Below are positions 29,310 through 40,200 of a stretch of 64,000 nt of DNA, one piece after another. Within the stretch, counting starts at the first letter, position 1. Each line of letters begins with the position of its first letter. Position numbers and translations under genes: made by a program. The notes under the pieces are model-generated. The model was not told where the DNA came from, searched no databases, and worked only from the letters and a program-made list of their open reading frames with translations. This stretch comes from Arcuatula senhousia. Its lineage: Eukaryota; Mollusca; Bivalvia; Mytilida; Mytilidae. The stretch spans positions 13,906,001-13,970,000 of the forward strand of contig OZ020317.1 of the NCBI GenBank assembly GCA_963971305.1, given 5' to 3'.

Positions 29310-32300
29310 GTATGTCTCGCCTGCTGGCACGATCGGAACATCTAGTTATTTAACTATTCATTCATTTATTTTCAACATTATTAATCGATTCTAGATATCA
29401 TAGTCATTAAGAAACAGACTTAACATAAACAAATAAAGAAGGAATGTGTCCTTGGGACACAGATGCCCCCGCTGGCCCCAAACAGGAAATAGAAGTCTGA
29501 CAGGTTTAAAGTAGTTTAGGACATTACAGTTTGTCTTACTGGACCATCCTACTAAGTTTCAAATCATTCCCGTGTCGGTTTATGAGAAAAGCTTAAATGA
29601 AATTTTCACGCAATTTTTTTCTCGACCCAGTCCAAAACAGGAAGTAGAAGCTTAGGATGTACATTTTGTCGTACTGAACCATTCTTATAAGTTTCAAATC
29701 ATTCTCATCTACGGTTTCTGAGAAAAGCTTGACGGAAATTCGTTCGGACGGACATGAGTAAAACTTAATGCCCCGACAATATTAACAGTCAATTAGTGTA
29801 GAAATGAGGTATGGGTCGGATGACACGGTGACAGACGCAAAACTCCTAATTCAATTCATTGATATCTTTGATATCACATCGAGGTCTAGCTATCATACTT
29901 TTCGAGAAATTTGTTTTCCACAAAAGTTTACAGCAAAAAAAAGAGACCTAAGTTCACAAAGTCACTGAAGCATAATTGTGGGGTCAAGGTCCCACGTCAT
30001 GGTGACAGTTGAGTAGACAATTACCGCAACAGTCTGTATTCCAAATACCAGATGCCTAGCTATTATACTTTTCAAGTAATTAATTTTCCACAAAACTTTT
30101 GCGAAGAAGTTTACAACCTGAAAAAAGACCTAAGTTCACAAAGTCACTAGAGCGTAAAATGGGGTCAGGGTCACGTGGCAGGACGACAGCTGCTTAGATC
30201 TTATTCTCAACTGTCTGTATACCCAATATAGGTTGCCTATATATTATACTTTTTGAGCAAAACATTGTCCACAAAAGACTTACAAAGAAGTATTTAGCCT
30301 GAAAAAAGACTAAAGTTCAAAGAGTCACGTGAGTGTAAAAATGGGGTCATGGTCACATGGCATGGTAACAGTTGCCTAAACCACATTCTCAACTGTCTGT
30401 ATACCAAATATAAGAAACCTAGCTATTTTACTTTTCAAGCAATTCATTGTTCACAAAAGTCTTAAAAATAGATTACAGGCTGAAACAAGAAGTTCCCAGG
30501 AGCCTGAATCGCTCACCTGGTCTTGATGTTGACCCTATACTTTTGTAGAGCTAAATGAGCTGAACATTTAAGCAAGCAACAGCTTTTCTCTATCTGCAAT
30601 AGTTTTCATTCTATAGACCAAAAACACTATTTTTCACCTATAAGGGGCCATAACCCCTATCAGGAGTCATCTGACAACTTCGACCCTATGGAGAATTTTG
30701 TAAAGCTAAATGAGCTGAACATTTCAGCATGCAACAGCTAATCTCTATCTGCAATAGTTTTCATTCTGTAGGCCAAAAACATGAAAAATCGCTATTTTTC
30801 AGGCGCCGTAACCCCTATAAGGAGTCATCTGACAACTTCGACCCTATGGAGACTTTTGTAGAGCTAAATGAGCTGAACATTTAAGCAAGCAACAGCTAAT
30901 CTCTATCTGCAATAGTTTTCATTCTGTAGGACAAAAACATGAAAAATCGCTATTTTTCAGGGCCGTAACCCCTATAAGCGGTCATCTGACAACTTCGACC
31001 CTATGGAGAATTTTGTAAAGCTAAATGAGCTGAACATTTAAGCAAGCAACAGCTAATCTCTATCTGCAATAGTTTTCATTCTGTAGGACAAAAACATGAA
31101 AAATCGCTATTTTTCAGGGGCCGTAACCCCTATAAGGGGGTTATCTGACAACTTCGACCCTATGGAGACTTTTGAAGAGCTAAATGAGCTAAACATTTAA
31201 GCAAGCAACATCTAATCTCTATCTGCAAAAGTTTTCATTCTGTAGGCCAAAAACATGAAAAATGGCTATTTATCACCTTTAAGGGGCCGTAACCCCTGTA
31301 AGGGGTCATCTGACAACTTCGACCCTATGGAGACTTTTGTAGAGTTAAATGAGCTGAACATTTAAGCAAGCAACAGCTAATCTCTATCTGCAATAGTTTT
31401 CATTCTGTAGGCCAAAAACATGAAAAAATGCTATTTTTCACCTTTAAGGGGCCGTAACCCCTATAAGGGGTCATCTGACAACTTTGATCAAATGGAGACT
31501 TTAGTAGAGCTTTTGATGCTGAATCAGTAGCGTGGCCTCATATTTCCTCTATCTTTTATACTTTTTGAGTTATAAACCAAAAACAGTAGTCTGACCCCCC
31601 TAGTCTATTTTTAGTAACGGCGGCCATGTTTTTTAACGGATCAAAAATCAAAACACAAGTTTGGTGCAGGACACCATAAGGATCATTCATATCAAGTTTC
31701 ATTAAATTCTGTTTGGTAGTTTCAGAGGAGAAGATTTTTGAAAAATTGTTAACAGACGACGACGACAGACGACGACGACGGACGCCAAGTGATGGTAATA
31801 GCTCACATGGACCTTCGGTCCAGGTGAGCTAAAAAAGACCTGATTTGACAGTCACTGGAGCGTGAAAATAGGGTCAGGGTCACACTGCAAGGTGACAGTT
31901 GCGTGGACCATAACCTGAAATGTCTGTATACCCAATATCAGATGCCTATAGCTAATATACTTTTCAACCAATTAATTGTCCAAATTGGTCTTACAAAAAA
32001 ATCAAAGCGCTAAAGCGTTTATAGGCAAGCGAAATATATAAGTACTGTAAAAGATTTATCCTCTGTTAAAGTATAATTATTGTTTATAATGTTTGCGAAA
32101 TAATAATTTTTGTGAGCGAAGAAAGGATCGTCATGCATATGCTCTCAAAGTTAATGAATACAATTACACGCACAAGACAGGTATCGTGTGTAAACGGTAT
32201 CGATTGAAACACCCCTTCGATTTGAATGCGCTCGTCCCATAGATGTGTATTAGGTACAGAATTTATGAATGAACAAGACCGTATCTTTAAGCTTGCGTTG

Positions 32301-32709
32301 ACCAATCAAATAAGGGAAATATTTATACGAACCAATCAAGTAATAAATGAATACATAATTTATATTATATCGCCTTAAACCAAATAGTTCGCCAGTAAAA
32401 TGCAAAGGAATAAATAAAACTTGTGCCGATCCTATAAAATGCCAATAAAAATGGAGATTTATAAAAGTGTGTAACATTTTTACAAATATTGAAAAGTAAT
32501 GTAGAAACTAAAGCATTTTTCCAAGACTAGAAGATGCAGGAAGATCACTCCGTCTAGACAGAAAAAAAACGCGAAATTCATCATTACTCTATAGACTCCA
32601 TAAGGCTTCGCTGCGCTTGCCTAAAAATTAAGCCGCCGTCGCCGCCGGAAAGTATTTACCTATGCATATATTTCACTTCCGCGACTATTCGTCGCCTAGC
32701 AGGCGAGAC
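29310..32709. mobile_element. Pearl-like element with repeat core, outer copy (P1)
   Basis: Starts tgtctcgcctgctggcacga and ends agcaggcgagaca with an A-run, an inverted match of 13 bp. The interior consists of diverged tandem units of ~150-190 bp (ggggtcagggtcac, gacagttg, ctgtctgtataccaaatat, cttttcaagcaatt), and a gccgccg-rich segment precedes the end. Short conserved ends around a tandem core is the layout of bivalve pearl/CvA-type elements, thought to be non-autonomous Helentron relatives; the assignment is inference. Element P2 is nested inside. Confidence 0.7.
30491..31836. mobile_element. Pearl-like element nested in P1 (P2)
   Basis: Ends gctcacctgg (30511) and ccaggtgagc are inverted matches. 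The core is six complete units plus a partial one of 155-165 bp (ctaaatgagctgaacattt at 30551, 30706, 30864, 31021, 31180 and 31345). The tail carries gacgacgacgacggacgcca just before the right end. The flanks rejoin as a normal P1 repeat unit. Confidence 0.8.
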
Positions 32710-32763
32710 AAAACCTAAGTTTTCTGTAAACAGAAAGTAGATGACCTAGGAGCATAAAATGTA

Positions 32764-32807
32764 GTACCATAGACCTGTATATTTTCTTATATATAGGTCT
32801 ATGGTAG
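32764..32807. repeat. Small palindrome, same family as 16985-17032
   Basis: accatagacctgtatat pairs with atataggtctatggt. The shared agacctgtata end links it to the palindrome before exon D of the cyclase gene. Confidence 0.8.
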
Positions 32808-34149
32808 TACATGTACCATAGGATAAAGCTGTAATACAAAATATCAGACCTCTATATACATGTCTATATCATGTAGTCGTTAGTAAACTGTGACGGAAAT
32901 TGTGCATACATGTCCATTATGTGTAATGCTGTATACAGAATAAAATTATCTTAACTTCATGCAGTTGCTTAGTTAACTGTGACAGAAATTTTGGTAGGCA
33001 AGAGGAAATATCAAACGGAACAAACAAAACAGAGGAGGAAATATCAAACGGAACAAACAAAACAGAGGAGGAAATATCAAACGGAACAAACAAACAGAGA
33101 GACAAGAGTAAAACAGTTTACACCCCCTCGCTCAAAGGAGGGGAATAATTACACCTTATTTGGCTAGCAAAACGATGTTAAAAAAACTAGACTTTGAGTA
33201 GAATGTCTATATGACAATTAAGCACTTGTTATAAAAAAAACTACCAAAATAATCATGATAACGATAAGTAGCAGTCAACGCACGTACAAATTTACCCTCA
33301 TAAAGTATGTATTTGGTATGTTTTCCATTGAAATGCATTTTTAAAAAGATTGTTTTTAAGCTGAGAAAATCATACCCATTAATTATTGTCTCAGTTTTTA
33401 GTTACTGTTTTATGGAATGATACTATTAATGTTTTGCTTTAAATGAATTAGGTATTTTGTTTCTGTTTGTAAGCTTGTTTCGTTTTCCATTTTTTCTTAT
33501 TTTTTTGCTGTTTTTGTTTTGTTTTGTGTGTGTACATAGCAAAGTAAATATCAAATGAGGTACCATTCTTTACTAATTTACAATAAAAACTGGGAAAAAA
33601 ATCAAAAACTGATTTCATCATGGAATTTCTAAAGATGCACACATAAAACAAATAATTAAATAAGCTGTAGGTCGTGATCAGAAAGACTGTGATTTTCTTT
33701 CAAGATATATGAGGCGTTTGTTGTGTTAATTCAGACCCCTTAGATATTTTTTTCTATTTCATCAAATATTTCTATAATAATTTTCTCACAAATCAGACAA
33801 GAAATGCAAAGAAATTCAACAGTTAAGATATATTCTTGGTTTTCAGGTGTGGCCTTGGCCCACAAAATTTTATACTTCACAAAAAATTAAATTTAAAATT
33901 GGTCCATATGCTGCAGGTTTCAGAATCACGAATTAAATAGTCCAAATTTATCAATTTTTCCTAAATCATGAAATTTGGTTCAAACGAAAATAGTTCATAA
34001 TATCAAGAAAATATTTTTTTTGGTGATTTTTGTACTGATAGAAAAAAGTCTAACATCTATAAATGGCCATAATATTTAACAAAAAGTTGATAGATTTGTT
34101 TTACTGAAATTCAAATCTTATTAAAAACCAGACAAAAGTTAACACTAAA
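32808..34149. other. Intergenic DNA between repeat clusters
   Basis: Apart from the 33-bp repeat at 33003-33100, no gene or ordered repeat is seen. Confidence 0.6.
33003..33100 (+). repeat. 33-bp tandem repeat, 3 units
   Basis: gaaatatcaaacggaacaaa + caaaacagaggag repeats almost exactly three times. The frame it opens (YQTEQTKQRRK repeats) is a by-product of the 33-bp period. Not a CRISPR: there are no spacers. Confidence 0.9.
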
Positions 34150-35178
34150 GTATGTCTCACCTGCTGGCACCATCAGAAACAATAGTTCTTTTTTACTTAC
34201 ACTATATTTCAAATTTATAAGGATTTTCAGTGTTTGAGATCAAAAGGTGTTTATAGAACTTAAAGTTTAAAAATTGTTTATATATGAAATAAAAATCATC
34301 AAAGTCAGAAAATCAAGGTAAAGGTCAATAGACAGGGATTCAACTGTGCTAATGTATTACTAGGGCATATGCATACCAAGTTTCATCAACTTAGAACCAA
34401 TAGTACTAACAACCTAAGATTTATAGTTCTAGAGATATGGAGGTGCTCATAAAACTAACAGTGCTATGTATTGAAAGTTGTAAAAGTCACTCAAGCAGAA
34501 AATCAAGGTCAAGGTCAAAAGATGGGGAGGATACTGTGCTAAGCTGCTACTGGGGCATGTGCATACCAAGTTTCATCAACCTATAACTAGGACTTAAAGT
34601 TCTTGAGATATGGAGGAGGGGCACGCAAACCTTACTATTGCTATGTATTGAATATTGTCAGTCATTCAACCGGAAAATCAAGGTCAAGGTCAAAAGATGG
34701 GGATGCAACTTTGTTAAGCTACTTCTGGGGCATATGCAATTTATGCATACCATGTTTCATCAACCAAGGACCAATAATTCTTGAGATATGGTGGTGCTAA
34801 TTTAACCTTACCCAAAAGGTTTACCCTGCCACAGCAGCCGCAGTTACACCTATGTCCTACTCTGCTTAGCAGATGAAACAAAAATCAAGGTCGAGGTCAA
34901 AAGATAGGTATGCAACTGTGCTCACCTACTACTTGGGCATATGCATTACAAGTTTCATCAACCTAGGATTTATAGTTCTTGAGATATGGAGGTGCTCGCA
35001 AAACCTTTACATTGCTAATATATGTTTTTAAAATTGTGAAATTCACTCTACCGGATAATCAAGATCAAGGTCATAGGTTGGGGATGCAAATGAGCAAATT
35101 TACTACTGGAGCAAAAAGTTAACGCCACCACCGCCACAGGTAAAGTAACACATGTCCCGCTCTGCTTCGCAGGTGAGA
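34150..35178. mobile_element. Pearl-like element with repeat core (P3)
   Basis: Starts gtatgtctcacctgctggca and ends gcttcgcaggtgagacaaaa. Core units of about 150-170 bp contain aaaatcaaggtcaaggtcaa, gatggggatgcaactgtg, gcatatgcataccaagtttc and gagatatggaggtgctc (five or so copies). A ccaccaccgccaca stretch precedes the right end. Confidence 0.75.
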
Positions 35179-35459
35179 CAAAAACAAGAGTGATCATTAA
35201 GTATGTTTGTCTGTCAAGCATCAAAAGAATACCTAGTTTTTTCACTGTACATTAATGTATTTATATTTGGTGAGAACAATAAACAAACCTGAATTCATAT
35301 TCCTCAAAAATACCGATGAAAACTCAAAAGTAACTCCACTAGAAAATCCAGGTCTGGGTAGAAAGATAATGCTGCCGTTGTAACAGTTTAAAACAGAGTT
35401 TTAAGCATATATAGTTTTATAAACCTTTAACTTCCATTTCTAGCTCATAAAAAATTGTT

Positions 35460-35697
35460 ATGCATTAAAATTGTTAAAGTCACTCAACCAAAAAATCAAG
35501 GTCAAGGTCAAAAGATGGGGATGCAACTGTGTTAAGCTACTACTGGGGCATATGCATACCAAGCTTTAACAACCTTGGCCATATACATGTAGCTAATGAG
35601 ATATGGATGTGCTCACAAAACTTTAACATTAAAAGTTAACTCAGCCCCTATTGCCGCTGGCAGTTGTCTTGCTCTGCTTCGCAGGCAGGACAAAAAT
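35460..35697. mobile_element. Pearl-like element, partial copy (P4)
   Basis: One core unit (aaaatcaaggtcaaggtcaa, gcatatgcataccaagc) followed by an end reading gcttcgcaggcaggacaaaa. The left end is missing. Same family as P3. Confidence 0.65.
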
Positions 35698-35886
35698 ACA
35701 TTATCGAAGTCCAAAAGGGAAAAGAAACTAAATGAAATTGAATGTTTTAATGAATCTAATCAATGTCATAACTAACATAACAAAAAAATTAATACTTTGG
35801 CAAGAAAGTAAAATAGTAAGCACTTTGATAAAAGAGAATTTTTTTAACTCTCTGTGATCTTAAAATTCAGTACAGCTTTATTAAAC

Positions 35887-36480
35887 TAGATGGAGCCTTC
35901 CCCGGAAGGCATATGTCGCCTGCGTATCTATATTTGTTCCCCAAACAGGAAGCAGTTAATTTTCGGGCATTAAATCTCCTCACACCTTAAAGTACTATGC
36001 AATGAAGCTACATACCAAATAGCAAGAGGCTGTTGCATGTAGTTGCCTGGAAAACTGCAACGAAAATTTGGCATCGATGTCCATTATATATATTTTAAAT
36101 GTTAAGTATTCGTCAAACAGGAAGTCGTTATTTTTCGGGCATAAAATCGCTTTACACCTTATAGTACTATGTAATAAAGCTACATACCAAATATCAAGAG
36201 GCTGTGGCATGTAGTTGCCTGGAATACTGCGACGAAAATTTGGCATCAATGTCCATTATATATAAAACATTAAGTATTCGTCAAACAGGAAGTAGTTATT
36301 TTTCGGGCATAAAATCGCTTTACACCTTACAGTACTATGCAATGAAGCTACATACCAAATATCAAGAGGCTGTTGCATGTAGTTGCCTGGAAAACTGCGA
36401 CGGAAATTTTTGTGACGCCGCAGGACAACGCAGGACGACGCAAGACGACGGATAGTGCCAAAGTAACCCCTATATGTCGC
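35887..36480. mobile_element. Pearl-like element with three ~160-bp units (P5)
   Basis: Starts actagatggagccttccccg + gaaggcatatgtcgcctgc. Three units contain caaacaggaag, ttttcgggcat, agctacataccaaat and gcatgtagttgcctggaa. A gacgacg-rich tail ends with tatgtcgcttctgca. Same layout as P1-P3 with a different core. Confidence 0.75.
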
Positions 36481-36769
36481 TTCTGCAACACGCTGAAAAC
36501 TTTATTGCAGCTTGGTGAATACAAAATCTTTTTCTATGGTTAAATATATGGAAACTAATAAACAAACAATGATCAACTTGAGCAGCTAGGCATTGCATAA
36601 TTATACAAATGTAAATGTACCAATTTTTTACAAGTATGAACCCAAGATTTATCATAAAATAAAATGCAAATACCATGAATTAAATTAAAAATAAATCTAT
36701 ATTTCAACCTTTAGGGTTAATCCAAAGTTATCTAAAAAATGAATAAAATTTGATCAGGAATTTGCCCAA

Positions 36770-37064
36770 TGATTTCAAACTCTACTATTATAATAACTCC
36801 ATATTGCAAGATTCAGTACAAAAATTATTTTTGAGAAAAAATTATCCACTGGTTTGAAATTCTTCCAATACACAATATAACTTTGAAAGAATTATTTGAA
36901 TACCTTTGAACTCTTGCAATACAAAATATTTATGAATGAATTTAATCCCATGCTTCTAAATAAATGATCGCAGTACAGAAAGTATTTTTGAATGAGTTCT
37001 CCATTGCTTTAAACTCTTGCAATACACACTTTTATCTGAATAAATTTGTCTAATGTAAGTGCTT
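36770..37064 (-). repeat. Decayed ~52-bp repeat seeded by the stop-codon end of exon 14
   Basis: The plus-strand segment tttcaaacccttgcaga at the stop codon recurs, diverged, as tttaaactcttgcaatac (about 37010), tttgaactcttgcaatac (36906) and tttgaaattcttccaatac (36855). Weaker copies near 36958 and 36804 keep a spacing of about 52 bp. All lie in the 3' flank of the minus-strand gene. AATAAA on the minus strand at 36501-36506 is a weak polyadenylation candidate beyond the array. Confidence 0.6.
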
Positions 37065-37211
37065 TCAAACCCTTGCAGATATTAACTGATTTAATGTTAT
37101 CGGAGGAAACAGAACACTGGACACTCTAGAAAGTTTTGTAATGTCTCTTGGTAACTTTAACTTCTCTGGTATGGCCTTTTTAATCTCAAGTTTTGGCAAT
37201 AAGACTTTATC
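37065..37211 (-). CDS. Minus-strand gene exon 14 (last)
   Basis: 147 bp, acceptor tttttacag, phase 0, stop TGA at 37067-37065. Encodes DKVLLPKLEIKKAIPEKLKL + PRDITKLSRVSSVLFPPITL and ends NQLISARV. Repeats derived from the stop-codon end follow in the 3' flank. Confidence 0.9.
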   Translation of the reverse strand, partial: DKVLLPKLEIKKAIPEKLKLPRDITKLSRVSSVLFPPITLNQLISARV

Positions 37212-40200
37212 CTGTAAAAAGACAAATTGAAAATAATAAGTATTTTTGTGAATTAAGATCATTGGTATTGCTGTGGAAAACGTTATTGGAAAATAAACAT
37301 TACTCTGTTTTTGCTTCATAGTATGCTATATATTCAAAAAGATGGTGTAGACAAATTTGTAAAATATTTGATAAAATATATCTTTATTTACTTTGTTCTT
37401 TCATCATATAATTTTAAAACCAAATAAAATAAATACAACAAACATATTTAAAATTGAACATTAAATATTTCTGGTTTGTATGGACAAATATATCTCTGAT
37501 TTATGATAAATCAATGGGAAGTTTATAGTCATGATTATTGGCTAGAAGTCTCTGCTGCAACTGTTAACTTTTGACTTGCTGTGTGCCATTAGATGTCCAA
37601 CTCATGACACAACACCATAAAAATGGACTGCTACTGTTACAGTTGAACCGGAGACAGTTCCCATCTGGTTAGAATATGGCAGACCAAAAATCTCTTTTGT
37701 GAACATAACACGAATTGAAAGTGTAAGTGTACATTTTCAACTACTGCATGCAGCAAAGTGTAAGATCAGCCAATTTAAAGCATTTTTGTCAGTTAACTAT
37801 TAAACTTATTCTAACAGCATGCACTAAATTCTTATTTTACAAGACTTTTACTGCTTTATTTCTTGTCATATATTCTTTGGTGCATTTTAAAGTACAGCAT
37901 TTAGAGTGAGATGGCTGTGTGTGCATTACTCACATTTTACCCATTAAGTATTATGTCAACGTTCTTTAAATATTTGGTTATCTATAATATATCGACACAT
38001 AAACTTTGGTCAAGGATTTTTTTCTCACGGGTCATATTTATAAAGTTATGGGCATCCATTATTACATTATCTTGGAAACGGAACAATAATGTAAATTCAT
38101 GGATTCATGAACTTATGATTTGATCAAATTTATCATAGAAATCAATGCAAAGTTAGTTGATTTTCATGATCTGTTTGACACACCATGAAAACCTGTCGAA
38201 AGTGAAAAATGGCAGGATTTCATTTAACAGGAAGTAGGTAAGCAACAGACCTGAATTTGAATCCCATGCTGATGTTGCTACCATTTATAAAGAGGCTGTG
38301 ATAAGATTATTTCCCCACCAAACCTACCTCTCGCATTTCTCCATTTTACAACCCAACTACAAATTGGTTCAAAGTACCCAACAAAGTACAATGCTTGGTA
38401 ATGTCATCCTTCCTGGATTTGACCAACACTAAATCGATATTTGGCAAAGTGACAGGTGTGCTATAGCAAGCAGGAACTGCTTACTCTTCCGGAGAACCTG
38501 AGTTCACTCTTGTTTTGACTTTAGTTCATGTTGCTAAATGGGGTTTTGTTGTTATGTGTGTATGCGCATGTTTTTGTTGTATGGTTTGTTTTGTTATGAT
38601 GATTTTTTGTCTACCGAATGTTGATTACCCCTTCATGTTGATTACCCCTTCGGTACACCTTGCCTTCTTTCAAAGTATACAGTTAAATTTACTTACAGAT
38701 GAATAATTCTGCATTTTCTTTTTCACTAAAGTGTAGTATTTACAGTATCTTTCATGTTCTTTCTTGATGTGTGGATTGCTGAGTCGGGACTCTTTGGGAG
38801 GGGGAGGGGGAATGGGGTACTCCCATTCAAAATCGGGTGTGTACACCTGTCCAGGTACATTAGGGTGATAATCTTCACGAAATGACCTACAACAACAAAA
38901 TTTGATTTAGAAAACATAATGTAAATGTCCCTTAGATGTGCAATACAAAGAAAACATAATGTAAATGTCCCTTAGATGTGCAATACAAACCATTTTAAGT
39001 AATGTGGAACATGTTTGTAAACAAGAATAAACATTAACGTTTTTTAAAACAAGAATACCAACAGACATAATGCCCCATCTCACAATTTTGGAGACGGACG
39101 ATCGGACCTGAACACTTTTTGCCCGATACTTTAGTAGATTGGGCATAAAAAGAATGAAGAGACTGTCATATCAAATAAACCTCTTCACTTCATAATGTGA
39201 GCTAAAAAATGTTAAGAAAGGTTTGAAAATCTTGTTGGATTTTGAAGGAAATAAAATTTAGATTTTGTTTTTATCTTGAAATCACTGACCCATTTGGAGT
39301 ATGCTACAAAATATGTGTATCAATTTGTGAGTGAAAATCGTTGATTTCTTTTCACTACATTATCATTATTATTTTTTTTTTTTTAAAAAGGAAAAAAAAA
39401 GATCCACATGAAAATTAATGTATCCACAAATTTTCAACCTACTGAGGAAGTTTTGCATATTTCTCAATAATTTCAGGCAATCTGCTGGGCGAGTTAAATG
39501 ACATAGCTGTGGTGCCCCCTAGTGTTGATGTGGCATCGGACATGACAGTGTAACATTCTGGGTATGGGTCCTGTTCTACAGGGGCAGGGATTGAGGTGGT
39601 CCACTGCATCTGTATAATACCAAACTTGGACTGACCTTTATCTCTGAAAATATAAAACATAATCATTAGGTTACATACATTTAGTAAATGTAATTATGTA
39701 AAGTAAAAATATAAATAGACCAAATTCAACTTTATTTAAGAATTAGAATGATGGTCTTCCATGGAAGATATACGTAGCCTGCATCTTAAAGATTTAAAAT
39801 TTAGTCCATTTTCATTAACTAACAAAATTGGTACCCTCCAAAAAGCAATTTCACTTACTCTGTTACAAAAAGAAAAAAATTGCTGAATATATATGATACA
39901 TCTTTAATGCTAAATTTAAGAAATGTGTATCATGGTACTTACTCATCTTTAGTGTGAACACTTAGTTTCCCTGGAATTGATTCAATCTTATGATGTTTTT
40001 CTTCTACCGGCAGGGATCCCTGTAAGGATATACTTGCAAGTAACATTTATTGAAGACATGGTTTAATTAATTAAAAGATAGTCTCTTATTTAGACCATGG
40101 GCCAATTGCAGAACCGCGAGCAGTGCCAAATGGCCTCGTTGAAGGCTGCTGGTGGTTGTCCATTGTGGTTTTTCTAAATTGCTGTTTAATTGTTGGCTGT

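Noticed and set aside
33003..33100. Short regular repeats that could suggest a CRISPR-like array
   Set aside because: Units are contiguous 33-bp tandem repeats without unique spacers, in a eukaryotic genome.
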